Below the pieces are notes generated by a model. It was not told the DNA's origin. It did no database searches and saw only the letters and a list, made by a program, of their open reading frames with translations. Below are positions 1-6,003 of a DNA stretch of 20,729 bases, piece by piece. This stretch comes from a bacterium UBA3756 (GTDB lineage: Bacteria; Bacteroidota; Bacteroidia; Bacteroidales; Bacteroidaceae), in NCBI GenBank assembly GCA_002371695.1, contig DFGG01000189.1, forward strand, positions 7,920-28,648, written 5' to 3'. The stretch's first letter is position 1; every line of letters begins with the position of its first letter. The position numbers were made by a program, and so were the translations under genes.

Positions 1-1061
1 CCGAGACCTTCCATATCGTGTACGTCCATACCCATCATGTGTCCCAGTCCATGAGGCAGGAACATCGCATGGGCACCGGCTGCTACGGCTTCGTCGGTAT
101 CGCCCTTCATCAGTCCGAGTTCTTTCAGCCTTTCTGTCATCAGACGGCAGACGGCAAAGTGCACATCAGCATATTTCACACCGGGCTTGGCCACTTCGAG
201 CACATAGTCGTGACAGGCTTCAACGATGGTGTAGATCTCCAACTGGCGTTGCGAGAACTTACCGCTGACAGGCATCGTGCGCGTATTGTCGGAACAATAG
301 TCGTTGAGTTCGCAACCAGCGTCGCAGAGTGCCAGGCGTCCTTCCTCAAGTTTGGCGTCAGAGGGGTTGCCGTGCATGATTTCCCCGTGCTGGGTGAAGA
401 TGGTGGCAAAGCTGACGCCCTGAGCCAGACTGCGGGCCACACCGTCGACCTGTCCACCTACAAAACGTTCGGTAATGCCCGGACGAATCAGCAGCTGGGC
501 TGTGGTATGCATCGCATAACCCACATCGCAGGCACGTTCGATGGCCTCAATCTCCTGAGGTTCCTTCGTGGCGCGCATCTTTACCACAGCCTTGATCAAC
601 TGCAACGAGGCAGCTTCCTTCTGCTGCGAGGGATGGATGCCCAGCAGGTCCATGATCTGAATCTTTGTGTCGAAGCGATAGGGGGGCAGGAAGTGAAATT
701 TCTTAGGGGTTAGAGATTTGAGGTGAGTGGTTAGAGATTCCATCGGGGCGGTCTTGGTGATGCCTACCTCGGCGGCCAGATCGGCTACCGAGGGGGTGTA
801 TCCCATCCACACGATATCCTCCACATCGATATCATCGCCGAAGAGCATCTCCTCGTCGTTGTCGATATCGATCACGCCCACGAGTCCGTCGCGGTGCTGT
901 CCGAAATAATAGAGGAATGTCGAGTCCTGCCGCATCGGGGCATAGGCATTAGCCGGATAGTTGGCCGGTGCCTCGTTGTTACCGAAGAGGATAATCACGC
1001 CTTGGCCTACGAGTTTCTTCAGCTCCTGCCGGCGTCGGATATAGGTTTCTTTACTGAACAT
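1..1061 (-). CDS. pepP: Xaa-Pro aminopeptidase (M24B family), 3' end beyond the left edge
   Basis: Reading back from the ATG at 1061 gives an open frame of 353 codons that leaves the window without a stop, so the C-terminus is missing. It matches proline aminopeptidase P: an N-terminal creatinase-like domain (about residues 1-115) and a pita-bread catalytic domain. Visible catalytic landmarks are the metal-binding Asp247 (CDAGCEL) and Asp258 (CSDNTRT), 11 residues apart as in the family, and His337/His341 in PHGLGHMMGMDVHD. The two glutamate metal ligands should lie just outside the window. The family is a cytosolic two-metal enzyme that removes an N-terminal residue preceding proline. The start follows a good Bacteroidetes promoter by about 30 bases; I see no Shine-Dalgarno. 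An unusual 7-bp repeat tract encodes part of the interdomain linker (about residues 109-120). Family assignment is secure; the gene symbol is by homology. Confidence 0.93.
   Translation of the reverse strand, partial: MFSKETYIRRRQELKKLVGQGVIILFGNNEAPANYPANAYAPMRQDSTFLYYFGQHRDGLVGVIDIDNDEEMLFGDDIDVEDIVWMGYTPSVADLAAEVGITKTAPMESLTTHLKSLTPKKFHFLPPYRFDTKIQIMDLLGIHPSQQKEAASLQLIKAVVKMRATKEPQEIEAIERACDVGYAMHTTAQLLIRPGITERFVGGQVDGVARSLAQGVSFATIFTQHGEIMHGNPSDAKLEEGRLALCDAGCELNDYCSDNTRTMPVSGKFSQRQLEIYTIVEACHDYVLEVAKPGVKYADVHFAVCRLMTERLKELGLMKGDTDEAVAAGAHAMFLPHGLGHMMGMDVHDMEGL
702..740 (-). repeat. Imperfect heptamer repeat inside the aminopeptidase gene
   Basis: On the plus strand the tract reads as 7-bp units: CTTAGGG, GTTAGAG, ATTTGAG, GTGAGTG, GTTAGAG, ATTC. 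GTTAGAG occurs at 709-715 and again at 730-736, exactly three units apart. It is translated in frame as the linker between the N-terminal and catalytic domains (Ser-Leu-Thr-Thr-His-Leu-Lys-Ser-Leu-Thr-Pro-Lys). A second 7-bp tract lies upstream of trpS. Confidence 0.6.
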
Positions 1062-1096
1062 ATTGCAAGTTTTGTTGTTATTCGTCAATTTGTCTG

Positions 1097-1128
1097 CAAA
1101 GATATACATTATTTATGAATTAACCTAA
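1097..1128 (-). promoter_or_regulatory. Bacteroidetes-type promoter for the aminopeptidase gene
   Basis: On the minus strand the -7 box is TATCTTTG (1104 to 1097), a full match to TAnnTTTG. A weaker -33 element TTAG (1128 to 1125) lies 20 bases upstream. Transcription would begin near 1090, giving a leader of about 30 bases before the ATG at 1061. Confidence 0.6.
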
Positions 1129-1204
1129 CCCTTTGCGTCATTTTTTTGTATAATCGTGTGGGTTTGGTTAAAAAAAGTTATAATATTAAAGATATATTAA
1201 TGAT

Positions 1205-1238
1205 GTTGGTGCGAAAAAGCGGATAATTCCTAATTTTG
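1205..1238 (+). promoter_or_regulatory. Bacteroidetes-type promoter for the DUF3575/DUF5119 operon
   Basis: A -7 box TAATTTTG at 1231-1238 matches TAnnTTTG. A GTTG at 1205-1208 sits 22 bases upstream, slightly more than the usual 19-21. Expected transcription start is near 1244, followed by TAAGGAG at 1254-1260 just before the start codon, one of the few Shine-Dalgarno-like sequences in this window. Confidence 0.55.
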
Positions 1239-1263
1239 CCGTCAGATATCATGTAAGGAGTTG

Positions 1264-1941
1264 ATGGTTAATCGGAAACTACTAGCATTTCTGCTCTCCT
1301 TGCTGGCTTCGTTCAGCATGGCTCAGACAGAAGTAAAGGCCGACAGTATTGCTGTCGAGGCTGATAGCTGTGTATCCGTATCTCACCCCGTTTTCAACCT
1401 GGGCACCAACCTGCTCTACGACGTTGCCGCCATGCCTACACTGGGACTGGAGGTGGCTCTCTCGCGCCGGATATCGTTGGCTGCCAGCGGCACTTACGGA
1501 TGGTTCGACGGCTGGATCTTCTCGGATAAGGTGCATGTCGTTACCGCCGATGCCGAGCTGCGCTACTGGCTTGGCAGCCGGTCCGTCATCCTGCATCGAG
1601 GCCTGCATCTGGGTGTCTATGGGGCCTACTACCGATACGATTTCCTCTTCAACGGCGACGGTCAGCAGGCCAAGTTCAACTGGGGTGCTGGTCTCAACTG
1701 TGGCTATGCCGTTCCCCTGAGCCGCTACTTCAGCCTCGACTTCAACATCGGCGTGGGCTATGTCGCTGGCGATTACAAGACTTACGAGGTGAGCAACGAC
1801 GACTATCATCACAACGTGTGGACGGCCAATAAGGTGCGCCATTTCTTCGGCCCCACGAAGGCAGGCATCACGCTGGTGTGGCATCTCGGACGCTCCTCCG
1901 CTCAGAAATCACCGAAATCATCGAAAGGAGGTGGCCGATGA
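1264..1941 (+). CDS. DUF3575 outer-membrane beta-barrel-like protein
   Basis: 225-residue protein with a cleavable signal peptide (cleavage probably after Ser-Met-Ala, near residue 20) and then repeated amphipathic aromatic strands, for example NLLYDVAAMPTLGLEVAL, GLHLGVYGAYYRYDF and AGITLVWHLG. Pattern and length fit the Bacteroidales family DUF3575, thought to form small outer-membrane beta-barrels and often found beside fimbrillin genes (family knowledge; exact role unknown). I chose ATG 1264 over TTG 1261 because AAGGAG ends at 1260 and would abut the TTG; both spacings are short, so this is not certain. A basic tail (KSPKSSKGGGR) follows the last strand. The stop overlaps the next start as ATGA (1938-1941), implying translational coupling with the DUF5119 gene. 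Confidence 0.82.
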   Translation: MVNRKLLAFLLSLLASFSMAQTEVKADSIAVEADSCVSVSHPVFNLGTNLLYDVAAMPTLGLEVALSRRISLAASGTYGWFDGWIFSDKVHVVTADAELRYWLGSRSVILHRGLHLGVYGAYYRYDFLFNGDGQQAKFNWGAGLNCGYAVPLSRYFSLDFNIGVGYVAGDYKTYEVSNDDYHHNVWTANKVRHFFGPTKAGITLVWHLGRSSAQKSPKSSKGGGR

Positions 1942-2891
1942 AAGTCCGATACCTGCTTTTCGCGGCACTGGCCCTCGGTTCGTGCGATGCCGACCTTCGC
2001 GACTTGTGCTACAATCACAACCACGCTGGCGACGTGAACCTCGTCTTTGATTGGCAGAAGGCCCCTCAGATCACCGCCAAGGGCATGACGGCCCTGTTCT
2101 ACAACCAGGATCTCGCATCTTCCGAGCCCGAACGTTACGACTTCTCGGGTAATCAGGGCGGCAAGGCGCGGCTCTCAATGGGTACCTACAACGTTCTGGC
2201 TTATAACAACGATACGGAGACTATTCTTCTGCGCGGCACGGATTCCCCCAAAACACTCGAGGCCTATACCCGCTACTCGTCTATCGAGGAGGGCACCCAA
2301 CTGATGCGCAGCGGTATGCCCAGGGGGGCTGCCGAAGACGAGCCCGTCATCCTCGAGCCCGACCCCATCAGCTGTAAGCTGAGCGACCCCTTCTCCATCG
2401 AGATGGACCAGGCGCAGACCATCACCCTGCAACCTGAGCTGCGGTATCGCGATGTGACCATCACCATCACCGACGTACCCAACCTGCAATACACCTCTCA
2501 GTTCGGCGCTTCGCTCTCTGGTCTGGCGCCCTCGGTGAACATGGCTACAGGCAAGGTAGGCGAGGGGTGTGCCACAGAGGCTTTTACGGGACTCGCCATC
2601 GATGGATACACGCTCGTCTTCCACGTCAGGATCTTCGGACACTGCCCCGACGTCACCAACCAGCATATCCTCACCATCTATGCCATCCTCGCCGATGACT
2701 CGAAATGGTATTACTCCGTCGACGTCACCGAGCAGATGCACGACGAGGCTCAGAATCCTGATGAGGATGAGGAGATCAACATCCAGCTCCACGATTTGCC
2801 CATACCCAAGCCCATCGTCAACGGTTCTGGTTTCCAGCCAACGGTTGACGGCTGGCAGAGTGTAGAGATAAATGTCACGATGGACGATTAG
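1938..2891 (+). CDS. DUF5119 lipoprotein (type V pilus-associated)
   Basis: 317-residue protein starting at ATG 1938, with AAAGGAG at 1924-1930 as ribosome binding site; this is preferred over an in-frame extension back to 1878, which lacks a signal. A short signal ends in the lipobox L-G-S-C (Cys16) and is followed by acidic residues, consistent with surface export of Bacteroidetes lipoproteins. The opening of the mature part (DLCYNHNHAGDVNLVFDWQ) is the hallmark of DUF5119, a Bacteroidales lipoprotein family commonly coded next to DUF3575 and fimbrillin genes. Two beta-rich segments follow, plus an acidic stretch (NPDEDEEINIQ) near the C-terminus. An anchor or assembly role like Mfa2/FimB is inference from context. 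Its GC content is visibly higher than that of the fimbrillin gene downstream. Confidence 0.8.
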   Translation: MKVRYLLFAALALGSCDADLRDLCYNHNHAGDVNLVFDWQKAPQITAKGMTALFYNQDLASSEPERYDFSGNQGGKARLSMGTYNVLAYNNDTETILLRGTDSPKTLEAYTRYSSIEEGTQLMRSGMPRGAAEDEPVILEPDPISCKLSDPFSIEMDQAQTITLQPELRYRDVTITITDVPNLQYTSQFGASLSGLAPSVNMATGKVGEGCATEAFTGLAIDGYTLVFHVRIFGHCPDVTNQHILTIYAILADDSKWYYSVDVTEQMHDEAQNPDEDEEINIQLHDLPIPKPIVNGSGFQPTVDGWQSVEINVTMDD

Positions 2892-3021
2892 ACGTATAAG
2901 TGTATTTCTTACATCTCTTTACCTAATTAATAGATGAAATGTTTAAAATGCGATAATTTATGTAGAAAATTCGACAATTTTTGCAATATAATGACCAAAA
3001 CTTAAAAAAAAGCCCAAAAAA

Positions 3022-3053
3022 TTTGGGAATTTGTCGCCATATGCCTATATTTG
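3022..3053 (+). promoter_or_regulatory. Consensus Bacteroidetes promoter for the first fimbrillin gene
   Basis: TTTG (3022-3025), 20 bases, then TATATTTG (3046-3053): a perfect fit to TTTG-N19-21-TAnnTTTG. Transcription should begin near 3060, leaving an AT-rich leader of about 48 bases without a Shine-Dalgarno. The fimbrillin therefore probably has its own transcript, separate from the operon before it. The rest of the 216-base gap (2892-3107) is AT-rich with no other clear feature. Confidence 0.75.
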
Positions 3054-3107
3054 CAGCTGAAAATGAACTATTTATAACATAGAGTATAAACAAAACAATA
3101 TTTTAAG

Positions 3108-4298
3108 ATGAATACAAAAAAACTTTTTTTCTTCGCAATCGCAGCCCTCGGGCTCGCCGCTTGCAGCAACGACGAGGTCGTAGACACCATCGCTACCAGC
3201 GAGGCTAATGAAATCAGCTTTAGACCACTGACGAACAATGTGACTCGTGCCGCTGACATTGATGCAGGTACTGGCCCTAATGGTCTCAAAACGATAGGAT
3301 TCTATGTGACAGCAGCTCACACAACGGCAACTCCTACTCTTTATTTCGCAGATCAGCATTATAAGTTAGCTTCTACAGGACCTGATGTATGGAAACCTAC
3401 AGATGACAATGGATCTTCTTGGAAGACAATCTATTGGCCAGATGGTAGTGATATCTTGGATTTCCATGCTTATGCACCAGTTACTGGTACCCAGCTTGTT
3501 GTAAGTAATACCAATATAGGAACACTTAATGGATGTCCTGAATATACTGTTACTCCTGCCGCTACTACCGATGCGACATCTGCTGATTCTCAGATAGATT
3601 TCATATATGCCACATTGACTGATAAGGACAATGCCGATGGTTCCATGAACCTCGCTTTTAATCATGAGGAATCTAAGATAAGTATCAATTTAAAAAATAC
3701 AGATGCTGCTCTGACCATTACTGTTTCCGAAGTTGCCCTTTGTAATATAGTTCCATCAGGTACATTTAAGAATCGTGATGCATCTCCATCAACCTCCACT
3801 ACGATGGGATGGGGTGATTTTGGTAGTCCATTAACAACATATTACCAAACCTTGGCATCAGCTACTACCTATACCACTTCAGCAGCAGCAGGTAGTTCAT
3901 GGATATTAATTCCTCATACATTGGCTAAGCCAACCACAGATGGAGAATATACAGGTTCTACAACTGGTGATGGATATGATGGAGCATATATCCGAGTTAA
4001 AATGAAAGTACAGTCTGCAACAGATGCAAATGTTTATTATGCTGGTGCTGCATCTGGCGCAAATGAATATGTTAGTGCCATTTGGCCTATCTCAAAAAAT
4101 TCAAGTGCTACAACCTGGGCTGCAGGTACTCATTACACCTATACAATTGATCTTAAGGGTGGTGGTTATTATGAGACTAATCAGGAAAGTCCTTCAGGTA
4201 CAGATCTTGACCGGGTTCTTAACCTGCATGAAATTACATTTGCTACAGTTACTGTTAGCAATTGGACGGATGGTGGCAATACTGATGTCGGCATGTAA
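3108..4298 (+). CDS. Fimbrillin-family lipoprotein (type V pilin-like)
   Basis: 396-residue protein. The signal peptide ends in the lipobox L-A-A-C (Cys19), so it is predicted to be lipidated and exported. The mature N-terminus has the fimbrillin pattern NEISFRPLTNNVTRAADID; Arg47 in T-R-A-A is where an Arg-specific gingipain-like protease would cut to expose the donor strand in type V pili (family knowledge from FimA/Mfa1; not tested here). Next come IYWPDGSDILDFHAYAP, typical of Mfa-like family 1, and a Thr/Ser-rich beta-sandwich ending in TVSNWTDGG. It is likely a surface pilus subunit or accessory fimbrillin. The first 110 bases or so are GC-rich while the rest is AT-rich, which may indicate a mosaic gene. 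It ends just before the repeat island and a hairpin terminator. Confidence 0.88.
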   Translation: MNTKKLFFFAIAALGLAACSNDEVVDTIATSEANEISFRPLTNNVTRAADIDAGTGPNGLKTIGFYVTAAHTTATPTLYFADQHYKLASTGPDVWKPTDDNGSSWKTIYWPDGSDILDFHAYAPVTGTQLVVSNTNIGTLNGCPEYTVTPAATTDATSADSQIDFIYATLTDKDNADGSMNLAFNHEESKISINLKNTDAALTITVSEVALCNIVPSGTFKNRDASPSTSTTMGWGDFGSPLTTYYQTLASATTYTTSAAAGSSWILIPHTLAKPTTDGEYTGSTTGDGYDGAYIRVKMKVQSATDANVYYAGAASGANEYVSAIWPISKNSSATTWAAGTHYTYTIDLKGGGYYETNQESPSGTDLDRVLNLHEITFATVTVSNWTDGGNTDVGM

Positions 4299-4324
4299 TC
4301 CCTGTGCGATTCAATAAGAAAAAG

Positions 4325-4404
4325 CAGATCACGGGGACAGCAGATCACGGGGACAGGTCATTGATCTTTTTAAGAGATCACGGGGACAGGTCATTGATCT
4401 TTTT
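4325..4404 (+). repeat. REP-like direct repeat cluster
   Basis: A 29-bp sequence beginning GATCACGGGGACAGGTCATT and ending GATCTTTTT occurs identically at 4343-4371 and 4376-4404. A partial copy lies upstream, so the 16-mer CAGATCACGGGGACAG is tandem at 4325-4340 and 4341-4356. Each full unit has inverted ends (GATCA...TGATC) followed by five T, so it can fold into a hairpin with a U tail. The GGGGACAGGTC core resembles REP sequences mobilised by RAYT transposases in other bacteria (resemblance only). No transposase gene is present here. Confidence 0.7.
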
Positions 4405-4412
4405 CCAACAAT

Positions 4413-4442
4413 AGAGGGAGGCATTTGCTTCCCTCTTTTCTG
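4413..4442 (+). terminator. Rho-independent terminator after the first fimbrillin
   Basis: Stem AGAGGGAGGC (4413-4422), loop ATTT, stem GCTTCCCTCT (4427-4436), with ten pairs including one G-T wobble, followed by TTTCT. It lies 115 bases after the fimbrillin stop and should end that transcript. Confidence 0.75.
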
Positions 4443-4470
4443 TAGTACGTTGCAGCGTTGCCGTAAGGAG

Positions 4471-4493
4471 TATAGTAACTATTACTATAGTTA
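4471..4493. repeat. Two overlapping AT-rich palindromes
   Basis: TATAGTAA-CTA-TTACTATA (4471-4489) overlaps TAACTAT-TACT-ATAGTTA (4476-4493). Both inverted repeats are perfect and mutually exclusive as hairpins. They could be an operator or a small switch; nothing else supports either reading. Confidence 0.4.
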
Positions 4494-4533
4494 TTCTGTT
4501 TATCAAAACCGGACAGCCCCCCGTGTGCAGTTG

Positions 4534-4574
4534 TAGTTTCATAACGACAAACTGGTAGTTTCATTACGAGAAAC
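4534..4574. repeat. Two near-identical 19-bp direct repeats (GTTTC...GAAAC)
   Basis: TAGTTTCATAACGACAAAC (4534-4552) and TAGTTTCATTACGAGAAAC (4556-4574) differ at two positions and lie 22 bases apart, about two helical turns. The second copy is itself an interrupted palindrome, GTTTC-N7-GAAAC. The arrangement would suit a paired protein-binding site about 0.3 kb upstream of the second fimbrillin's promoters. Confidence 0.5.
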
Positions 4575-4621
4575 CCTTGCTTAGTCGGTACCTAACTGTT
4601 GCTCGGGTGGCAGGAAAAGGT

Positions 4622-4782
4622 CGCATTGGTCGCAGTGCGACCATGCTACCGCTTACTCTTAGCCAAAAAGTCGCATAAACATCTTCAGGTAATCTTCATT
4701 TATGTTTAAAACGCCTGTATTTATGCACCTTTTCCGATATTGATGATGAGAGAGGTAACATGGTCGCAGTACGACCATGCGC
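4622..4782. repeat. Imperfect inverted-repeat element, about 161 bp
   Basis: Left arm 4622-4653 and right arm 4751-4782 are reverse complements over about 32 bases with four mismatches and one single-base gap by hand alignment; the spacer is 97 bases. Each arm also contains its own palindrome: TGGTCGCA-G-TGCGACCA (4627-4643) and CATGGTCG-CAGTA-CGACCATG (4759-4779). A second, weaker inverted match inside the spacer pairs GCATAAA (4673-4679) with TTTATGC (4720-4726). Possible natures: a MITE-like element, a REP/BIME-type unit or a structured RNA. I find no ORF and no TAnnTTTG box in the spacer. Confidence 0.6.
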
Positions 4783-4873
4783 CCCCCCGAGACAACGCGC
4801 CTTCGTAAAAAGTCGTGGGGACAGAACGGTGTGCACGCCGCGGGGCTCTCTTTCAATGATTTTTGCATAAAGA

Positions 4874-4905
4874 TTTGGAAGTTTCGAAAATATTGTCTAA
4901 ATTTG
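4874..4905 (+). promoter_or_regulatory. Distal promoter of the second fimbrillin operon
   Basis: TTTG (4874-4877), 20 bases, TAAATTTG (4898-4905): a perfect Bacteroidetes consensus. Transcription would start near 4911, giving a 113-base leader that contains a possible 20-codon ORF (4932-4994). Confidence 0.65.
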
Positions 4906-4931
4906 CGGCTGTAAAGGAATAGCAGAACGTC

Positions 4932-4994
4932 ATGGATGTAGCATTCATTCTGGATACTTTTTACATAGTAAAAAAACGGCGAATTGTTTGGTAG
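4932..4994 (+). CDS. Possible 20-residue leader ORF (weak)
   Basis: ATG 4932 opens a 20-codon frame (MDVAFILDTFYIVKKRRIVW) closed by TAG at 4992-4994, inside the leader predicted from the 4874-4905 promoter. AAGGA at 4913-4917 is rather far from the start. The hydrophobic-then-basic composition proves nothing, and the -33 element of the proximal promoter (4987-4990) overlaps its end. It may well be chance. Confidence 0.15.
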   Translation: MDVAFILDTFYIVKKRRIVW

Positions 4995-5018
4995 AGTCAA
5001 AATAATGCATTAACTTTG
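4987..5018 (+). promoter_or_regulatory. Proximal promoter abutting the second fimbrillin start codon
   Basis: TTTG (4987-4990), 20 bases, TAACTTTG (5011-5018): again a perfect consensus match. The box ends five bases before the ATG at 5024, so initiation would fall at or next to the start codon and the mRNA would be leaderless or nearly so. If the true start is further downstream, this box would instead serve a shorter protein, but that would cut into the signal peptide. Confidence 0.65.
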
Positions 5019-5023
5019 CACCA

Positions 5024-5980
5024 ATGAAACAGAGTATACTATTTTTCCAAAGAATAAGCCTCCTGCTGTCAGTCCTTCTGCTGTTGGCAGGCTGCTCCAG
5101 TTCCGATAGTGAAGAACAAGAGAAGGGTGGGGGATCACAACCAGAAATCCGCTTCAACGCCGATGTATGGCAAGTGATGGAACGCACTAGGGCCACGACA
5201 TTCGACGCAGGAGATGTAAATGGCAGTTTCAAAGTATATGCTTATAATTACAATGATGTTAGTACGTATATTACTGGTGAAACTGTAAATTACAGCGGTG
5301 GTGCAAGTTCATGGGTTCATCCGCAATTTTGGCCCGATGGCAACGGAGCCCTTGATTTCTTTGCCTTTATGCCAACTGATCTGACAGGTACTTGTTGTTC
5401 ATATGACTATACGGAATATAACGAGAGTACCAATCCTGATGGTTACTCAGCAGGCACTCCTCGTATAGCCTGCACAAACTTGCCGGTTAGTATTACCGCA
5501 GGAAATGATGCCACCCGGGAACTGGTTTATGCCTACACACGGAATCAAACCAAGGCATCTAATGGATCAGGCGTAGAGCTTACTTTCAAGCGACCCTTTG
5601 CCCGTGTCTATTTCAAAAAAGCAGACGGGCTGACTGGTGTCACAATTAATAGCGTGACGATTGCAGGTATCAAAAACAATGGATTGTGCACCTTTAATGG
5701 AACTGCTACAACTTGGACACCTAGCGGTGATGCAACTAATCTTGTAGTCACCGGTTCACCCGCTACTGGCGATACGCCCTATTTGGTGTTGCCTCAGGAA
5801 TTAGGCAGCAAGACGATTACCGTCAATGCCTCCTGGACTAGTTGGGGCTCTGCCACCACGAATGTCAGTACCATACTCGATCTTGGTTCCTGGATTGCTG
5901 GCTACTCCTATACTTACACCTTCACGCTGAATGGCGATGTGCTTATTGTGGATACGGAGAAATTCACCGAACAATGGTAA
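5024..5980 (+). CDS. Second fimbrillin-family lipoprotein
   Basis: 318-residue protein with a hydrophobic signal and lipobox L-A-G-C (Cys24), then a Ser/Glu/Gly linker. The fimbrillin signature follows: PEIRFNADV, a possible Arg-protease site at Arg56 (E-R-T-R-A-T), VYAYNYND, and FWPDGNGALDFFAFMP, which parallels IYWPDGSDILDFHAYAP in the first fimbrillin. The C-terminal strand pattern SYTYTFTLNGDVLIVD is also typical. It is a likely surface pilus subunit. Start choice rests on the signal peptide; two consensus promoters lie just upstream. The next gene starts only 23 bases after the stop, so this gene probably leads the operon that includes the giant protein. Confidence 0.87.
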   Translation: MKQSILFFQRISLLLSVLLLLAGCSSSDSEEQEKGGGSQPEIRFNADVWQVMERTRATTFDAGDVNGSFKVYAYNYNDVSTYITGETVNYSGGASSWVHPQFWPDGNGALDFFAFMPTDLTGTCCSYDYTEYNESTNPDGYSAGTPRIACTNLPVSITAGNDATRELVYAYTRNQTKASNGSGVELTFKRPFARVYFKKADGLTGVTINSVTIAGIKNNGLCTFNGTATTWTPSGDATNLVVTGSPATGDTPYLVLPQELGSKTITVNASWTSWGSATTNVSTILDLGSWIAGYSYTYTFTLNGDVLIVDTEKFTEQW

Positions 5981-6003
5981 TCGTTCAAAAAGACAGAAAC
6001 GAC

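Larger units (their letters stand above)
4299..5023. other. Repeat-rich intergenic island between the two fimbrillin genes
   Basis: 725 bases with no convincing protein gene. From left to right it holds a cluster of 29-bp direct repeats, a rho-independent terminator, overlapping AT-rich palindromes, a pair of 19-bp direct repeats, a 161-bp imperfect inverted-repeat structure, a further GGGGACAG copy at 4817-4824, and two consensus promoters. The motif AAAARGTCG recurs three times (near 4616, 4665 and 4807). A C7 run lies at 4782-4788. The density of repeats contrasts with the compact spacing elsewhere in the window. Confidence 0.7.

Noticed and set aside
18..713. Long plus-strand open frame of 231 codons
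   Set aside because: It is antisense to the aminopeptidase, whose minus-strand frame carries all the M24 motifs; the plus-strand translation has no recognisable family pattern.
4325..4404. Short CRISPR-like array
   Set aside because: The two full repeats are separated by only four bases, so there are no spacers, and no cas genes are present.
4654..4750. Phase-variable promoter inverton
   Set aside because: Inverted arms are present, but the spacer has no TAnnTTTG box on either strand; both promoters lie outside it, and no invertase gene is in the window.
4659..5000. 113-codon minus-strand open frame in the repeat island
   Set aside because: It runs through the inverted-repeat element and both promoter regions and shows no family resemblance; most likely chance.
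4299..5023. tRNA or other classical RNA gene in the intergenic island
   Set aside because: No cloverleaf, T-loop consensus or known riboswitch core could be found by eye; the hairpins are explained by the repeats and terminator.
5842..6003. N-terminal extension of the nuclease-like ORF back to 5842
   Set aside because: It overlaps the end of the second fimbrillin out of frame, and the family N-terminus (KRKYPVGIQSFE) begins right after ATG 6004.
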